Below are positions 24,826 to 33,298 of a stretch of DNA of 64,000 nt, piece after piece. A program made the translations under genes and the position numbers. Position 1 is the stretch's first letter; each line of letters begins with the position of its first letter. The DNA comes from Billgrantia endophytica (lineage in GTDB: Bacteria; Pseudomonadota; Gammaproteobacteria; Pseudomonadales; Halomonadaceae): contig NZ_PNRF01000044.1 in NCBI RefSeq assembly GCF_002879615.1, positions 24,682 to 88,681 on the forward strand. Direction: 5' to 3'. The notes beneath the pieces are model-generated. The model was not told where the DNA came from. It did no database searches and was given only the letters and a program-made list of their open reading frames with translations.

Positions 24826-26385
24826 CTAGGCACGACTCGCCATTTGCTGCTCTTCGGCCAGTTCATCGAGCATGTCGGCGATCTTCAATCTCTGCACCTT
24901 GCCGGAAGGCCCCCTGGGCAGCCATTGAACGGAGTGGATGCTGCTGGGCGTCTTGAACTTGCCGACCTCCTTGCCGCAAAACTCCCGCAGCTCGGTTTCG
25001 CTCGCCTGCTTGCCGTTCTTGAATACGACGCAGGCCATGATCTGCTGGCCATACGTCTCATCCTCCTGCGCATAAGCGGCGGCCTCGAGCACCGCAGGGT
25101 GTTTCAGCAGCGCATCGTCGATCTCGCGCGGGGCGATGTTCTCGCCACCCTTGATGATGAGCTCCTTGAGGCGCCCCGTGATATAAAAGAAGCCATCCTC
25201 ATCCTGATAGCCTAGGTCCCCGGTGCGTAACCATCCGTTGCTCGTCAGGGTTTCGGCCGTCGCCTCGGGATTCTTGTAGTACTCCTTCATGACATTGTCG
25301 CCGCGTACCATGAGCTCACCGATCACTCCGCGCGGCGCTTCCTCGCCGCTACTCGCCACCACCTTGACCTCGTTGCGATAGGCGATGCCGGGCGAGCCAT
25401 ACTGCGCCTGAAACGGTGGAAGCGGGTTGGAGAGAATCTGAGCGGCCGTCTCGGTCAGACCCATGGTCTCTATCAGCGGGATGCCGAACTCTTTCTCGAA
25501 GGCCTTGTGGCTGGAAGCCGGCAGCGCCGACGATGCCGAGCGCCCGAAGCGAAGCCGCGCATAGTCGGGATTGGCGCGAACGCTGGTCTCCTGAGTGTCG
25601 CCGTGTTCCTGGAGATAGGCGACGATGGTGGGTACCACGCTGAACCAGGTGCATTGGTAATCGCGGATCCAGTTCCAGAAAGCACGCGTGCTGAAGCGAT
25701 GCGGCATGACGACGCTGCCGCCGCTGATCAGCGGAGCAATGACGGTGACGATCTCGGCATTGATGTGATACAGCGGCAGAACGCACAGCGCGCGGTCCTC
25801 GGACGAGAGCGCATGCGCTTCGACCGTATTCTTGCCGCCCGCGATCACGCTGCGGTGGGTAAGCAGCACCCCCTTGGGCTTGCCCGTGGTCCCCGAGGTA
25901 TACATCAGCAAGGCATTGGCCTCGGGCTCGAGAGGCTCGAGCTGCACCACCTCGACCAGCCCCACTGTCGGCCATTGCGGCCCCTGGTCGGGGCAGGCGG
26001 GTATCACGCTTACCGGTCGCCGGACCCTGTCAGCGAGCCGGCTCGCCCGCTCCTCGTGCTCCCCCGAAGCAAACAGTATGCTGGCGTCACAATGATCCAG
26101 CACATACTCGAGCTGACCATCACCGGCGATGGCATTGAGCGGTACCGCGACTCGCCCGCTAGCCATCACGGCCAACAGCAGAATCGCCGTCCACAGGCCG
26201 TTATCCATGAGCATGGCGACATGCTCCCCCCTCCTGCTGCCCATGGCGTCGAGCTGGGCCGACACCAGCGCCACCTTGTCCCGAAGCTGCGCGAACGTCA
26301 GCTCTTCGCCACTTTCCGGAGCGATCAGAAACGTCTTGTCCCTGCAGTCGGTGGCCAGCGAATTGATCAGATTGAGAACCGTCAT
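24826..26385 (-). CDS. sauT: AMP-forming acyl-CoA ligase, candidate sulfoacetate-CoA ligase
   Basis: A 519-residue ANL-superfamily ligase. The adenylation signature is LLMYTSGTTGKPKGVLLTH, the hinge region is WLRTGDLGYQDEDGFFYITG then RLKELIIKGGENIAPREID, and the catalytic lysine is in PRGPSGKVQRLKI near the C terminus. GGGAG lies seven bases before the ATG. It follows the acylating aldehyde dehydrogenase by 33 bases. In Cupriavidus necator, SauT activates sulfoacetate to sulfoacetyl-CoA for reduction by SauS. The same pairing here beside an xsc-pta-soe region makes this role likely, but a different short carboxylate is possible; the symbol is by analogy. Confidence 0.62.
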   Translation of the reverse strand: MTVLNLINSLATDCRDKTFLIAPESGEELTFAQLRDKVALVSAQLDAMGSRRGEHVAMLMDNGLWTAILLLAVMASGRVAVPLNAIAGDGQLEYVLDHCDASILFASGEHEERASRLADRVRRPVSVIPACPDQGPQWPTVGLVEVVQLEPLEPEANALLMYTSGTTGKPKGVLLTHRSVIAGGKNTVEAHALSSEDRALCVLPLYHINAEIVTVIAPLISGGSVVMPHRFSTRAFWNWIRDYQCTWFSVVPTIVAYLQEHGDTQETSVRANPDYARLRFGRSASSALPASSHKAFEKEFGIPLIETMGLTETAAQILSNPLPPFQAQYGSPGIAYRNEVKVVASSGEEAPRGVIGELMVRGDNVMKEYYKNPEATAETLTSNGWLRTGDLGYQDEDGFFYITGRLKELIIKGGENIAPREIDDALLKHPAVLEAAAYAQEDETYGQQIMACVVFKNGKQASETELREFCGKEVGKFKTPSSIHSVQWLPRGPSGKVQRLKIADMLDELAEEQQMASRA

Positions 26386-26418
26386 TGAAATACTCCCATT
26401 CCTTGCCCTTGGTTAACG

Positions 26419-27864
26419 TCAGGAATCGGCAAGGCCGTGCTTTTGCAGGTAGGCGCCGAAGAGGTCGTCCATCGTGGGTTCGCTGGGTGGAATCGTGCGC
26501 GCAATACGGGTGATATTGAGATAATGGCGATAGTTCATGTTGTCGGAGATGCTGTTCTGCCCCCAGGTGCCACAGCCCATGGAGAGGGAGAACGGTAGGC
26601 CGTTGTCGAAGTTTCCACCGTTGGCGAAGGCGTGTGCCTGGTTCACGATCACGCGGCAGACGGGCATCTCCAGCCCCAACCTGCGGATGTTTGCCTCGTT
26701 CCGGGTATGAATGCCACAGGAGTGGCCCTTGCCTTGATGGTCCAGCAGGCAGCGGGTCTGCTCGAAGGCCGCCTCGAAGTCCCTTGCACGGTAGATGGCC
26801 AGTACCGGGGAGAGCTTCTCACCCGAGAAGGGATACTCCTTGCCGACGTGCTGCTCCTCGACCATGAAGAAGGAGGCCGACTGAAGCTCGGAGCGGGTCA
26901 GCCCGGCACGCCGCGCAATATCGGGCGCGGCGCGGGCGATGATGTGGCGGCTCAGGCTGCCATCCTCCCACATGGCCGCTTCGAGCTGCTGCTTTTCCGC
27001 TGCGGTCAGCATGACTCCGCCACTACGTTCGAGGGCCGCGATGGCCGACTCGTAGACGGCATCGAGTATGACCAGGCTGTTCTCCGACGAGCAGCTGGTC
27101 GCGTTATCGAAGGTCTTGGAAGCGGTGATCTTGCGCGCCGCATCGTCGAGCTCGGCGGACTCGTCGATGATGACCGGTACGTTGCCCGCCCCCACGCCAA
27201 CGGCCGGGGTACCGCTGGAATAGGCAGACCTGACATTGTTCTGCGAACCGGTGACCACCACCAGATCCACCTGGTTCATCAGCTCGTAGGTGGTCGCCTT
27301 GCTGACCGGGATCGGCAGCTGCTGCACCAGGTCCCGCGGGGCACCGACCCGGTCGAGCTCGGCATGCATGAACTCCAGCAGCAGGGTGCATGCCGCCTGC
27401 CCCTTGGGCGATGGTGCCAGAATAATCGCGTTGCGCCCCTTCAAGGCATTGATCGTCTTGTTGGCTGGGGTGGCCGCGGGGTTGGTCGACGGAACCACGG
27501 CGCCGACCACGCCGACCGGGCGGGCGATTTCCACCAGGCCGAGCTCGGGCAGCTCCCGGATGACACCGACACTCTTCGCCTGCTCGAGATCCCGCAGCAG
27601 CCCCATGGTCTTGCGGCGATTCTTGGTGATCTTGTCCTCGACGTTGCCCAACCCGGTGGTCTCGACCGCGAGCTCGGAGAGCTGGCGATTGCGCTCGGGC
27701 TGTACCAGGGCCCAGGCGACAGCCGTCACGACCTCATCCACCTGCCGCTGGCCATAATGCTCATATTCGGCCTGGGCCATACGGGCACGTGCCACCAGCG
27801 AGGCCACGGCGGCCCGGGCGTCGGACGTGTCCTTCAGTTGACTCACTTGTGTGCTGCTCACCAT
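26419..27864 (-). CDS. sauS: CoA-acylating aldehyde dehydrogenase, candidate sulfoacetaldehyde dehydrogenase (acylating)
   Basis: A 481-residue acylating aldehyde dehydrogenase of the EutE/AdhE-N type. Visible are VEIARPVGVVGAVVPSTNPAATP (NAD/CoA site), TGSQNNVRSAYSSGTPAVGV, and the catalytic cysteine in NATSCSSENSLV. The start is the ATG of MVSSTQVSQL, with GGAG eight bases upstream; longer frames lack a site. It would reduce an acyl-CoA to its aldehyde, or the reverse. Paired with the ligase, it fits SauS, which makes sulfoacetaldehyde from sulfoacetyl-CoA for Xsc. It is 194 bases after tctC, with a stem-loop between. Confidence 0.65.
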   Translation of the reverse strand: MVSSTQVSQLKDTSDARAAVASLVARARMAQAEYEHYGQRQVDEVVTAVAWALVQPERNRQLSELAVETTGLGNVEDKITKNRRKTMGLLRDLEQAKSVGVIRELPELGLVEIARPVGVVGAVVPSTNPAATPANKTINALKGRNAIILAPSPKGQAACTLLLEFMHAELDRVGAPRDLVQQLPIPVSKATTYELMNQVDLVVVTGSQNNVRSAYSSGTPAVGVGAGNVPVIIDESAELDDAARKITASKTFDNATSCSSENSLVILDAVYESAIAALERSGGVMLTAAEKQQLEAAMWEDGSLSRHIIARAAPDIARRAGLTRSELQSASFFMVEEQHVGKEYPFSGEKLSPVLAIYRARDFEAAFEQTRCLLDHQGKGHSCGIHTRNEANIRRLGLEMPVCRVIVNQAHAFANGGNFDNGLPFSLSMGCGTWGQNSISDNMNYRHYLNITRIARTIPPSEPTMDDLFGAYLQKHGLADS

Positions 27865-27996
27865 AACCGTTGCTCCATTATCGGACGATTCAAGCATCTT
27901 AGATACATGAGTTGGTACACATTGGTGTCCTGCGCATCTCTTCGTGAGACATGAACCGATGCGAGACACACTTGCCTGCGGGCTTCAATGTTGCCG

Positions 27997-28028
27997 GGGA
28001 TGCCGCAGCGGCTCGGCTGCGGCATCCC
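27997..28028 (-). terminator. Stem-loop between tctC and sauS
   Basis: GGGATGCCGCAGC and GCTGCGGCATCCC form a perfect 13-bp stem with a 6-base loop, 30 bases after the tctC stop on the minus strand. It lacks a T-run, so it probably protects the tctABC part of the message or partly limits read-through into sauST. The rest of this 194-base gap holds no gene. Confidence 0.6.
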
Positions 28029-28058
28029 ACCGGGTTGCCGGGGGTCGCATCCCCGCGA

Positions 28059-29066
28059 TCAGTCTTCCTCGGCCAACTCTTCCAGCTCTTCGGGATCGAG
28101 GCTGGCGAACAGCTCCTCGAGGTAGGCCTGACGCTCTTGCCACATCTCCTTGAGCTCCTCGCGGCCCATGACACGCATGGGCGAGCCGCCCGCCTTCAGC
28201 TGTGCCTGGACCTCCTCGTCATTGAACATCTCGACAGCGCCTTCGGAGAGGATCTTCAGTCTCTCCTCGGAGACACCGGAGCGCGTCATCAGGCCACGGT
28301 AGTTGACGCTGGAGTCATCGATGTCGTAGCCCGCCTCCTTGAAGGTGGGTACGTCGGGCAGAAACTCCTCATCTCGCTCCAGATCGGCGATCCCCAGAAT
28401 CTTCACGCGATCCTGGCTTCGGTAGGCGTCCGAGAGGTTATTGAAGCCGGCCATGACCTGCCCACCCTGGACAAAGCGCAAGGCATCGACCCCGCCATCG
28501 GTGGGCAAGTACTTGAGCTCGATTCCCGCCTCGTTCTCCAGCTGTACCGTTGCGATATGGTGGCCGACGAACAGGCCGGCGCCGGATACGGTAACGCGCC
28601 CGGGGTTCTCCCTGGCATATTCGACCAGGTCGTCGATGGTATCGAACGGGCTATCGCGACCGACGATGAGAACGGCCGGGTCCACCCCCCAGTTGGCGAT
28701 GGGCTCCAGGTTGTCGATATCGTAGTGCGTGTCGTACATCAGCGATTGCGCAATGAAGTGCGGCACGTTGTAAGCAGCGATATCGTAGCCCTCGTCCCGG
28801 CTGTTCTGGACCAGATAATTCCAGCCCACCTGGCCACCGGCACCCGGCCGGTTGACGATGACCATCGGCTCGCCGAAGTAGGTCTCTGACTTCGACGTCG
28901 CGATACGGGCCTGGAAGTCGGTGGCGCCACCGGCCGAGTAGGACACGATGACGTTGATGGGGTTGCTGGGATAGTCCGCCAGAGCGGAACCACTGACGGC
29001 GAGCATGGCCCCCGTCACGATTCCGGCCAACAGCGTCTTGTCTTGGAGCAGGCGTTTGTTGTTCAT
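28059..29066 (-). CDS. TctC-type periplasmic solute-binding protein (TTT system)
   Basis: A 335-residue solute-binding protein of the tripartite tricarboxylate transporter family. Residues 1-30 form a Sec signal peptide ending SGSALA before DYPSNPINVIVSYSAGG, the family beginning that cradles a carboxylate. NRPGAGGQVGWNYL and GAGLFVGHHIATVQLE follow. The end is strongly acidic (SLDPEELEELAEED), as is common in halophiles. The ATG at 29066 has AAGGAGA six bases upstream. It is third in the tctA-tctB-tctC order, upstream of the ligase pathway, so it probably captures the pathway substrate, possibly sulfoacetate. Confidence 0.9.
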   Translation of the reverse strand: MNNKRLLQDKTLLAGIVTGAMLAVSGSALADYPSNPINVIVSYSAGGATDFQARIATSKSETYFGEPMVIVNRPGAGGQVGWNYLVQNSRDEGYDIAAYNVPHFIAQSLMYDTHYDIDNLEPIANWGVDPAVLIVGRDSPFDTIDDLVEYARENPGRVTVSGAGLFVGHHIATVQLENEAGIELKYLPTDGGVDALRFVQGGQVMAGFNNLSDAYRSQDRVKILGIADLERDEEFLPDVPTFKEAGYDIDDSSVNYRGLMTRSGVSEERLKILSEGAVEMFNDEEVQAQLKAGGSPMRVMGREELKEMWQERQAYLEELFASLDPEELEELAEED

Positions 29067-29110
29067 GTTACGTCTCCTTCGTTCTGGGGAGTTGTTATGT
29101 CGTGCGGTGT

Positions 29111-29563
29111 TTAGATCAAGATCCCCTGGGGGACCTGAACTCGGAGCAAAGCGACAAATATGAGATACAACACTCCTAGGAAAAGGCCCGTGATGACGGC
29201 GCCTTTGATGGCTCCGCGCAAGCTGATGCGTTGCGGGGAGTAGATCAGAATGATCAGGAAGAAAGCGATGTAGGAGGTCGCAAAGAATCCCAACCATTCC
29301 ATGACCCACAGAAAGCCGGCGAGAATCAGTATCAGCGGCCAGATGCCGCCCCACGGGATCGGCTCTTCATCGGCTGCGGTGACCGGCTGCTTCGGGACCC
29401 AGGCCAGCAGCACCATGATCGCCGCAATCCCCACGGCCACCAGGGCGGTCATCTGCGGGAACTCGTAGCCCGGCAAGTTGGGCATGAACGAGGCGGCCGC
29501 CAGGCCCATGGCCATCAGCAGAGTCGCCAGGGCGGTAAAGCGATGCTTGCGATGACTCATCAT
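29111..29563 (-). CDS. TctB-type small membrane subunit (TTT system)
   Basis: A 150-residue protein with four predicted membrane helices, as usual for TctB: residues about 10-27, 38-55, 72-92 and 113-143, the last long enough to be split. It partners the large TctA permease. It overlaps the end of tctA by 4 bases (ATGA) and lies 44 bases before tctC. Confidence 0.85.
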   Translation of the reverse strand: MMSHRKHRFTALATLLMAMGLAAASFMPNLPGYEFPQMTALVAVGIAAIMVLLAWVPKQPVTAADEEPIPWGGIWPLILILAGFLWVMEWLGFFATSYIAFFLIILIYSPQRISLRGAIKGAVITGLFLGVLYLIFVALLRVQVPQGILI

Positions 29564-31089
29564 GATTCCACCTCCACGGTCCGTCCGGTCGACTGGCGAC
29601 GTTGGCGCGCGCGCACCTTGAATTCCGCTGCGACGCTATAGCCGATCGACAGCACACAGAGGAAGATCAACAACAGATTGACGCCCCCGGTGAAGAAATA
29701 CTGGAAGGTGCCGTCCATTGCCTGGCCGAGCATCTGACCCTGCAGCAGATTGGTTTCCGCGATCGGACCGAGGATGATGCCGAGTACCACCGGGCCAGGG
29801 CCGAAACCGAAACGCATGGCGAAGTACATGGCACAGCCCATGGTCATCATGATGATCACGTCGGAAGTGCTGTTCTGAACGCTATAGGTGCCGAACACCG
29901 CCAGGATGGCCACGGCTGCCGCCATGTGTTGCTTGGGTATCTGGATCACGTACCTGCTGAACCGGCTGATATAGAGACCGAACACCATCATCAACACCTG
30001 GCTGACCAGCAGGGCACCCATGAAGGTCCATGCAACCGAGGCGTGCTGGGTAAACAGGTCCGGACCGGGAAACAGGCCCTGGATCAGCAACCCACCCAAC
30101 AGCACGGCGGCTGTGGGACTGCCGGGAATACCAAGCGACAGCATGGGTACCAGGGACGCCCCGACCATGGAGCTGTTCGAGGTCTCCGAAGCAATCACCC
30201 CATCAGGCTCCCCCTTGCCGTAGGCCTCGGGGTTGCGGCTGAACTTCTTGTTCTGGTCGTAGGCAATCAGGCCGGCGATCTGCCCGCCAGCGCCGGGAAT
30301 CAGACCCACCAGCACCCCGACCACGCTACCGATGCCCAAGGCGCGAACCCTCGACAGGTTGTAGACGATCGAGGCCCAGAGTGGGCGATGCTCCATGCCG
30401 AAGGTCTTCCCGCCGCGACCGCGCCTGGCATCTTCGACCATCTGGAAGACCTGCGGTATCGCGAAAAGACCGATTAACGCGGGGATGATGGTCACGCCGC
30501 CCTGTAGATGATCGGTGAACATGAACCGCTCGGTCCCCGCCACCGGATTGAAACCAATCAGCGATATCCAGATGCCGACGGCACCGGCCAGCAGCCCCTT
30601 GAGCACCGTTGTGCCGCCTAGCGATCCGATGACGGTGATGCCCAGGATGGCGATCCAGAACAGTTCCGAGGGTCCGAAACCCAAGGCGAAGTCGGCCAGC
30701 AACGGTGTAAAGAAGATCAGAACCAGCACCCCGATCACACCGCCGATCCCTGAGCTGATGAAGCAGTAATGCAACGCCTCCGTGGCGCGGCCACTCTTGG
30801 CCATCGGGTGGCCGTCGAGCATCGTCGCGATGTTGGCCGGCGACCCGGGGATATTGACCAGGATGGCGGTCACCGCACCGCCCGCCACCGTGGCGGTATA
30901 GATCACGCCGAGCAGGATCAGGCCCGAAGAGGTATCCATCTGAAAGGTAAAGGGGATAAGCAGGGCAACCGCCATCGTGGGACTGAGACCGGGGGTCGCC
31001 CCCAACAGCAGCCCCACTACGGTTCCGACGATGAGAATCACCAGATTCCAGCCGCTCAGAACCTCGGGTAAATATTGGAATAACTCCAC
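29560..31089 (-). CDS. TctA-type large permease subunit (TTT system)
   Basis: A 509-residue permease with about 12 membrane helices. The TctA signature GLLLGATPGLSPTMAVALLIPFTF lies near the N terminus, its internal repeat GVLVGLIPGAGGQIAGLIAY in the middle, and GIPGSPTAAVLLGGLLIQGL further on. I chose the GTG at 31089 because GGAGG lies before it and the protein then begins like other TctA subunits; an upstream start would add 14 residues. It heads the operon tctA-tctB-tctC-sauS-sauT-usp. Confidence 0.9.
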   Translation of the reverse strand: MELFQYLPEVLSGWNLVILIVGTVVGLLLGATPGLSPTMAVALLIPFTFQMDTSSGLILLGVIYTATVAGGAVTAILVNIPGSPANIATMLDGHPMAKSGRATEALHYCFISSGIGGVIGVLVLIFFTPLLADFALGFGPSELFWIAILGITVIGSLGGTTVLKGLLAGAVGIWISLIGFNPVAGTERFMFTDHLQGGVTIIPALIGLFAIPQVFQMVEDARRGRGGKTFGMEHRPLWASIVYNLSRVRALGIGSVVGVLVGLIPGAGGQIAGLIAYDQNKKFSRNPEAYGKGEPDGVIASETSNSSMVGASLVPMLSLGIPGSPTAAVLLGGLLIQGLFPGPDLFTQHASVAWTFMGALLVSQVLMMVFGLYISRFSRYVIQIPKQHMAAAVAILAVFGTYSVQNSTSDVIIMMTMGCAMYFAMRFGFGPGPVVLGIILGPIAETNLLQGQMLGQAMDGTFQYFFTGGVNLLLIFLCVLSIGYSVAAEFKVRARQRRQSTGRTVEVES

Positions 31090-31145
31090 GGGTCTTTTCC
31101 TCCGCTGGCAGGCCCAAGCTCCGTCGGGCATTACTTGTTATATGA

Positions 31146-31177
31146 GGGACCGCTTGTTTGTTATGGGGTCCGCTTGT
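31146..31177 (-). promoter_or_regulatory. Direct repeat in the tctA leader, candidate operator
   Basis: GGGACCGCTTGT (31146-31157) and GGGTCCGCTTGT (31166-31177) differ at one base and are exactly 20 bases apart, about two helical turns. They lie between the predicted start site (about 31200) and tctA, a position where a bound repressor such as the divergent GntR protein would block transcription. Confidence 0.5.
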
Positions 31178-31206
31178 GCCCAGGTCATATACATAACCTA
31201 CCTAAC

Positions 31207-31235
31207 GTATTAGACTAGACGTCAGAGGCTGTCAA
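31207..31235 (-). promoter_or_regulatory. Predicted sigma-70 promoter of the tctABC-sauST operon
   Basis: On the minus strand TTGACA (31235-31230) and TAATAC (31212-31207) are separated by exactly 17 bases. This is the best promoter match in the window and gives a leader of about 110 bases. Confidence 0.7.
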
Positions 31236-31656
31236 ATCGCGAAGGCATGCCGGAGGAAGGCAGCGTCAGGGAAGCAGGAAGGAATCCTGGATTCAATGTA
31301 ATCCATTGATAATAATGATAATTTATTGACAATTGCGCGGTAGGGGCTCAGACGAGCCGATATCGCGCAAAAGGAACACGAACTTCGTATACAACATTGG
31401 CAAGCGCCCGTCTGGGCCGGCAAGGCGTGGTAGCGGCAGGAATACGAATGGAAAAACAAACTGGCTCGAACAGCTGCGAAGCGCGTTTGAACCGGTGGTT
31501 GAGGGACCCGTCGAAATTTGACAATAATTGCAAAGGGATCTGTTTTGTACAGTATCTGTCAATAAAATATTCTCCCAATGCAGAGGGAAAAATCAGCAGT
31601 GGCGGGAACCGTAGATCAATGCACTGGGATGCAAAACTGGGGGAAGCGCTGTGGAG
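31236..31656. other. AT-rich divergent intergenic region upstream of gntR
   Basis: About 420 bases without a convincing gene. It is AT-rich at 31290-31335 and 31510-31570. TTGACAAT occurs at 31325 and 31518, and its inverse in TGTCAATAAAAT near 31557. CTGT-TTTGT-ACAG at 31540-31552 is a short inverted repeat of GntR-operator form. A weak rightward promoter, TTGACA-N17-TGTTTT (31518-31546), could serve gntR. Confidence 0.4.
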
Positions 31657-32421
31657 ATGGAAGCAGAAGTCGATAGGCTGAGCCTGTTTACTGTAACGCC
31701 GCTGGAGGCGGCCAGGGGCAAGCCGCTCTATCGAGTGGTCGAGGACCACATTCGCACCTTGATAAATACCGGACAACTGGTTCCCGGGGACCTGATTCCA
31801 TCTGAATCACAGCTGGCGAAAGCTCTGGGAGTGAGTCCCGGGACGGTCAAGAAAGCCATTACGAACCTGGTCTGGGAGAAATTGCTCTTCAGGCATCAGG
31901 GAAAGGGAACCTACGTCTCCAGAGTCGACTTCGAAAAAAGCCTGTTCCAGTTCTTCTCCTATGGGGATGCGGAAGGCCGCTCGATCCGCATCCGCAAGAA
32001 GACCACAGCCCGCCGGCGTCAGGCCGGTCCAGCGGATATCTGCAAGCGGCTTGGGGTAGAGCCGGGGTCGGAACTCATCTATATCGAGCGGGTGGGCTTG
32101 ATCGGCGAGCAGCCCATCCTGGTCGAATATTCCTGGTGGCCGGCCACCGTGGTACCGGGGCTGGAGGACGAGAGCATCTACATCCCGGATTTCCTCTATG
32201 CCATGGTGCTCAATCGGTACGGCGTACCGGTGGTGCGGGCCCAGGAAACCCTGACAGCCGATGCCGCCGATGACACCACTGCCACGATGATCGGCATCAA
32301 GCCGGGAACACCGGTGGTGGTGCTCAAGCGGGTGACCTACACCACCGGTGACCGCATCGTGGAAGTGCGCACAACCAAGGGTCGAGCCGATCGCTTCAGC
32401 TACAAGACGGAGATCCGCTAA
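31657..32421 (+). CDS. GntR-family regulator (HutC type with UTRA domain)
   Basis: A 254-residue regulator. The GntR winged HTH covers about residues 18-85 (LYRVVEDHIRTLINTGQLVPG, LIPSESQLAKALGVSPGTVKKA, HQGKGTYV). A UTRA ligand-binding domain follows from about 110 to the end (CKRLGVEPGSELIYIERVG). Start is ATG 31657, or the GTG six bases earlier. It is divergent from the tctABC-sauST operon and probably represses it until the substrate or its CoA ester is present. It converges on the ABC importer operon. Confidence 0.88.
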   Translation: MEAEVDRLSLFTVTPLEAARGKPLYRVVEDHIRTLINTGQLVPGDLIPSESQLAKALGVSPGTVKKAITNLVWEKLLFRHQGKGTYVSRVDFEKSLFQFFSYGDAEGRSIRIRKKTTARRRQAGPADICKRLGVEPGSELIYIERVGLIGEQPILVEYSWWPATVVPGLEDESIYIPDFLYAMVLNRYGVPVVRAQETLTADAADDTTATMIGIKPGTPVVVLKRVTYTTGDRIVEVRTTKGRADRFSYKTEIR

Positions 32422-32454
32422 CCGGTACATCGCCGGCATCGATAAGCCAGGCTG

Positions 32455-33279
32455 TCATAAGGCGCCTTTCAGCCGCTCGCTGCGCCGGCGCAGCAGCTCC
32501 ATGGTGATCAGCATCAGGGTCGACAGCAGGATCAGGATGGTAGCCATGGCGGCGATGGCCGGGCTGATGTTCTCGCGAATGCCGGAGAACATCTGGATCG
32601 GCAGGGTCCGTTCGGTGGGGCTGGCGATGAAGAGTGCCACGACCACCTCGTCGAACGACGTGGCAAAGGCAAACAGCCCGCCGGAGACCACCCCGGGGAC
32701 GATCTGCGGCAGCACCACGGTGAAGAAGACGCGCAGAGGGTTGGCCCCGAGGCTGGCACCGGCGCGCACCTGATTGAAGTCGAAGCCCTGCAGCGTGGCA
32801 TTCACGGTGATCACCACGAAGGGCACCCCCAGTACGGTGTGGGCCAGTACCAGGCCGGCATAGGAGTTGAGCAGGCCCACCTGAGCGAAGAAGAAATACA
32901 TCCCCACGGCTACGATCACCAGCGGCACCACCATGGGAGAGATCAGCAGCGCAATGATCAGCCCCTTGCCAGGAAAGTCGGCACGGTTGAGCCCCACCGC
33001 CGCCAAGGTACCGAAGGTCATCGCCAGCAGGGTTGCCAGCGGAGCCACGATCAGGCTGTTCTTGAGCGAGTTCATCCAGGGACCCGAGCTGAAGATCGCC
33101 TCATACCAGCGCAGCGAGAAGCCCGGCAGCGGATAGGTCAGGAAGGAACTGCTGCTGAACGACAGGGGAATGATCACCAGCACCGGCGCGATCAGGAACA
33201 GCAGGACCAGCCCGCAGACGCCGCGAAACACCCAGAACCAGACCTTTTCTATCGGCGATGCATAGGGAGGCAGTGCCAT
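32455..33279 (-). CDS. ABC transporter permease (PotC type)
   Basis: A 274-residue inner-membrane permease of the spermidine/putrescine group with six membrane helices and the EAA loop near residue 175 (QVRAGASLGANPLRVFFTVVLPQI). It is last in the leftward operon ATPase - binding protein - PotB - PotC, starting 19 bases after PotB. It converges on gntR. Confidence 0.88.
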   Translation of the reverse strand: MALPPYASPIEKVWFWVFRGVCGLVLLFLIAPVLVIIPLSFSSSSFLTYPLPGFSLRWYEAIFSSGPWMNSLKNSLIVAPLATLLAMTFGTLAAVGLNRADFPGKGLIIALLISPMVVPLVIVAVGMYFFFAQVGLLNSYAGLVLAHTVLGVPFVVITVNATLQGFDFNQVRAGASLGANPLRVFFTVVLPQIVPGVVSGGLFAFATSFDEVVVALFIASPTERTLPIQMFSGIRENISPAIAAMATILILLSTLMLITMELLRRRSERLKGAL

Positions 33280-33298
33280 CGTGCTTCTCCTGAACGGT

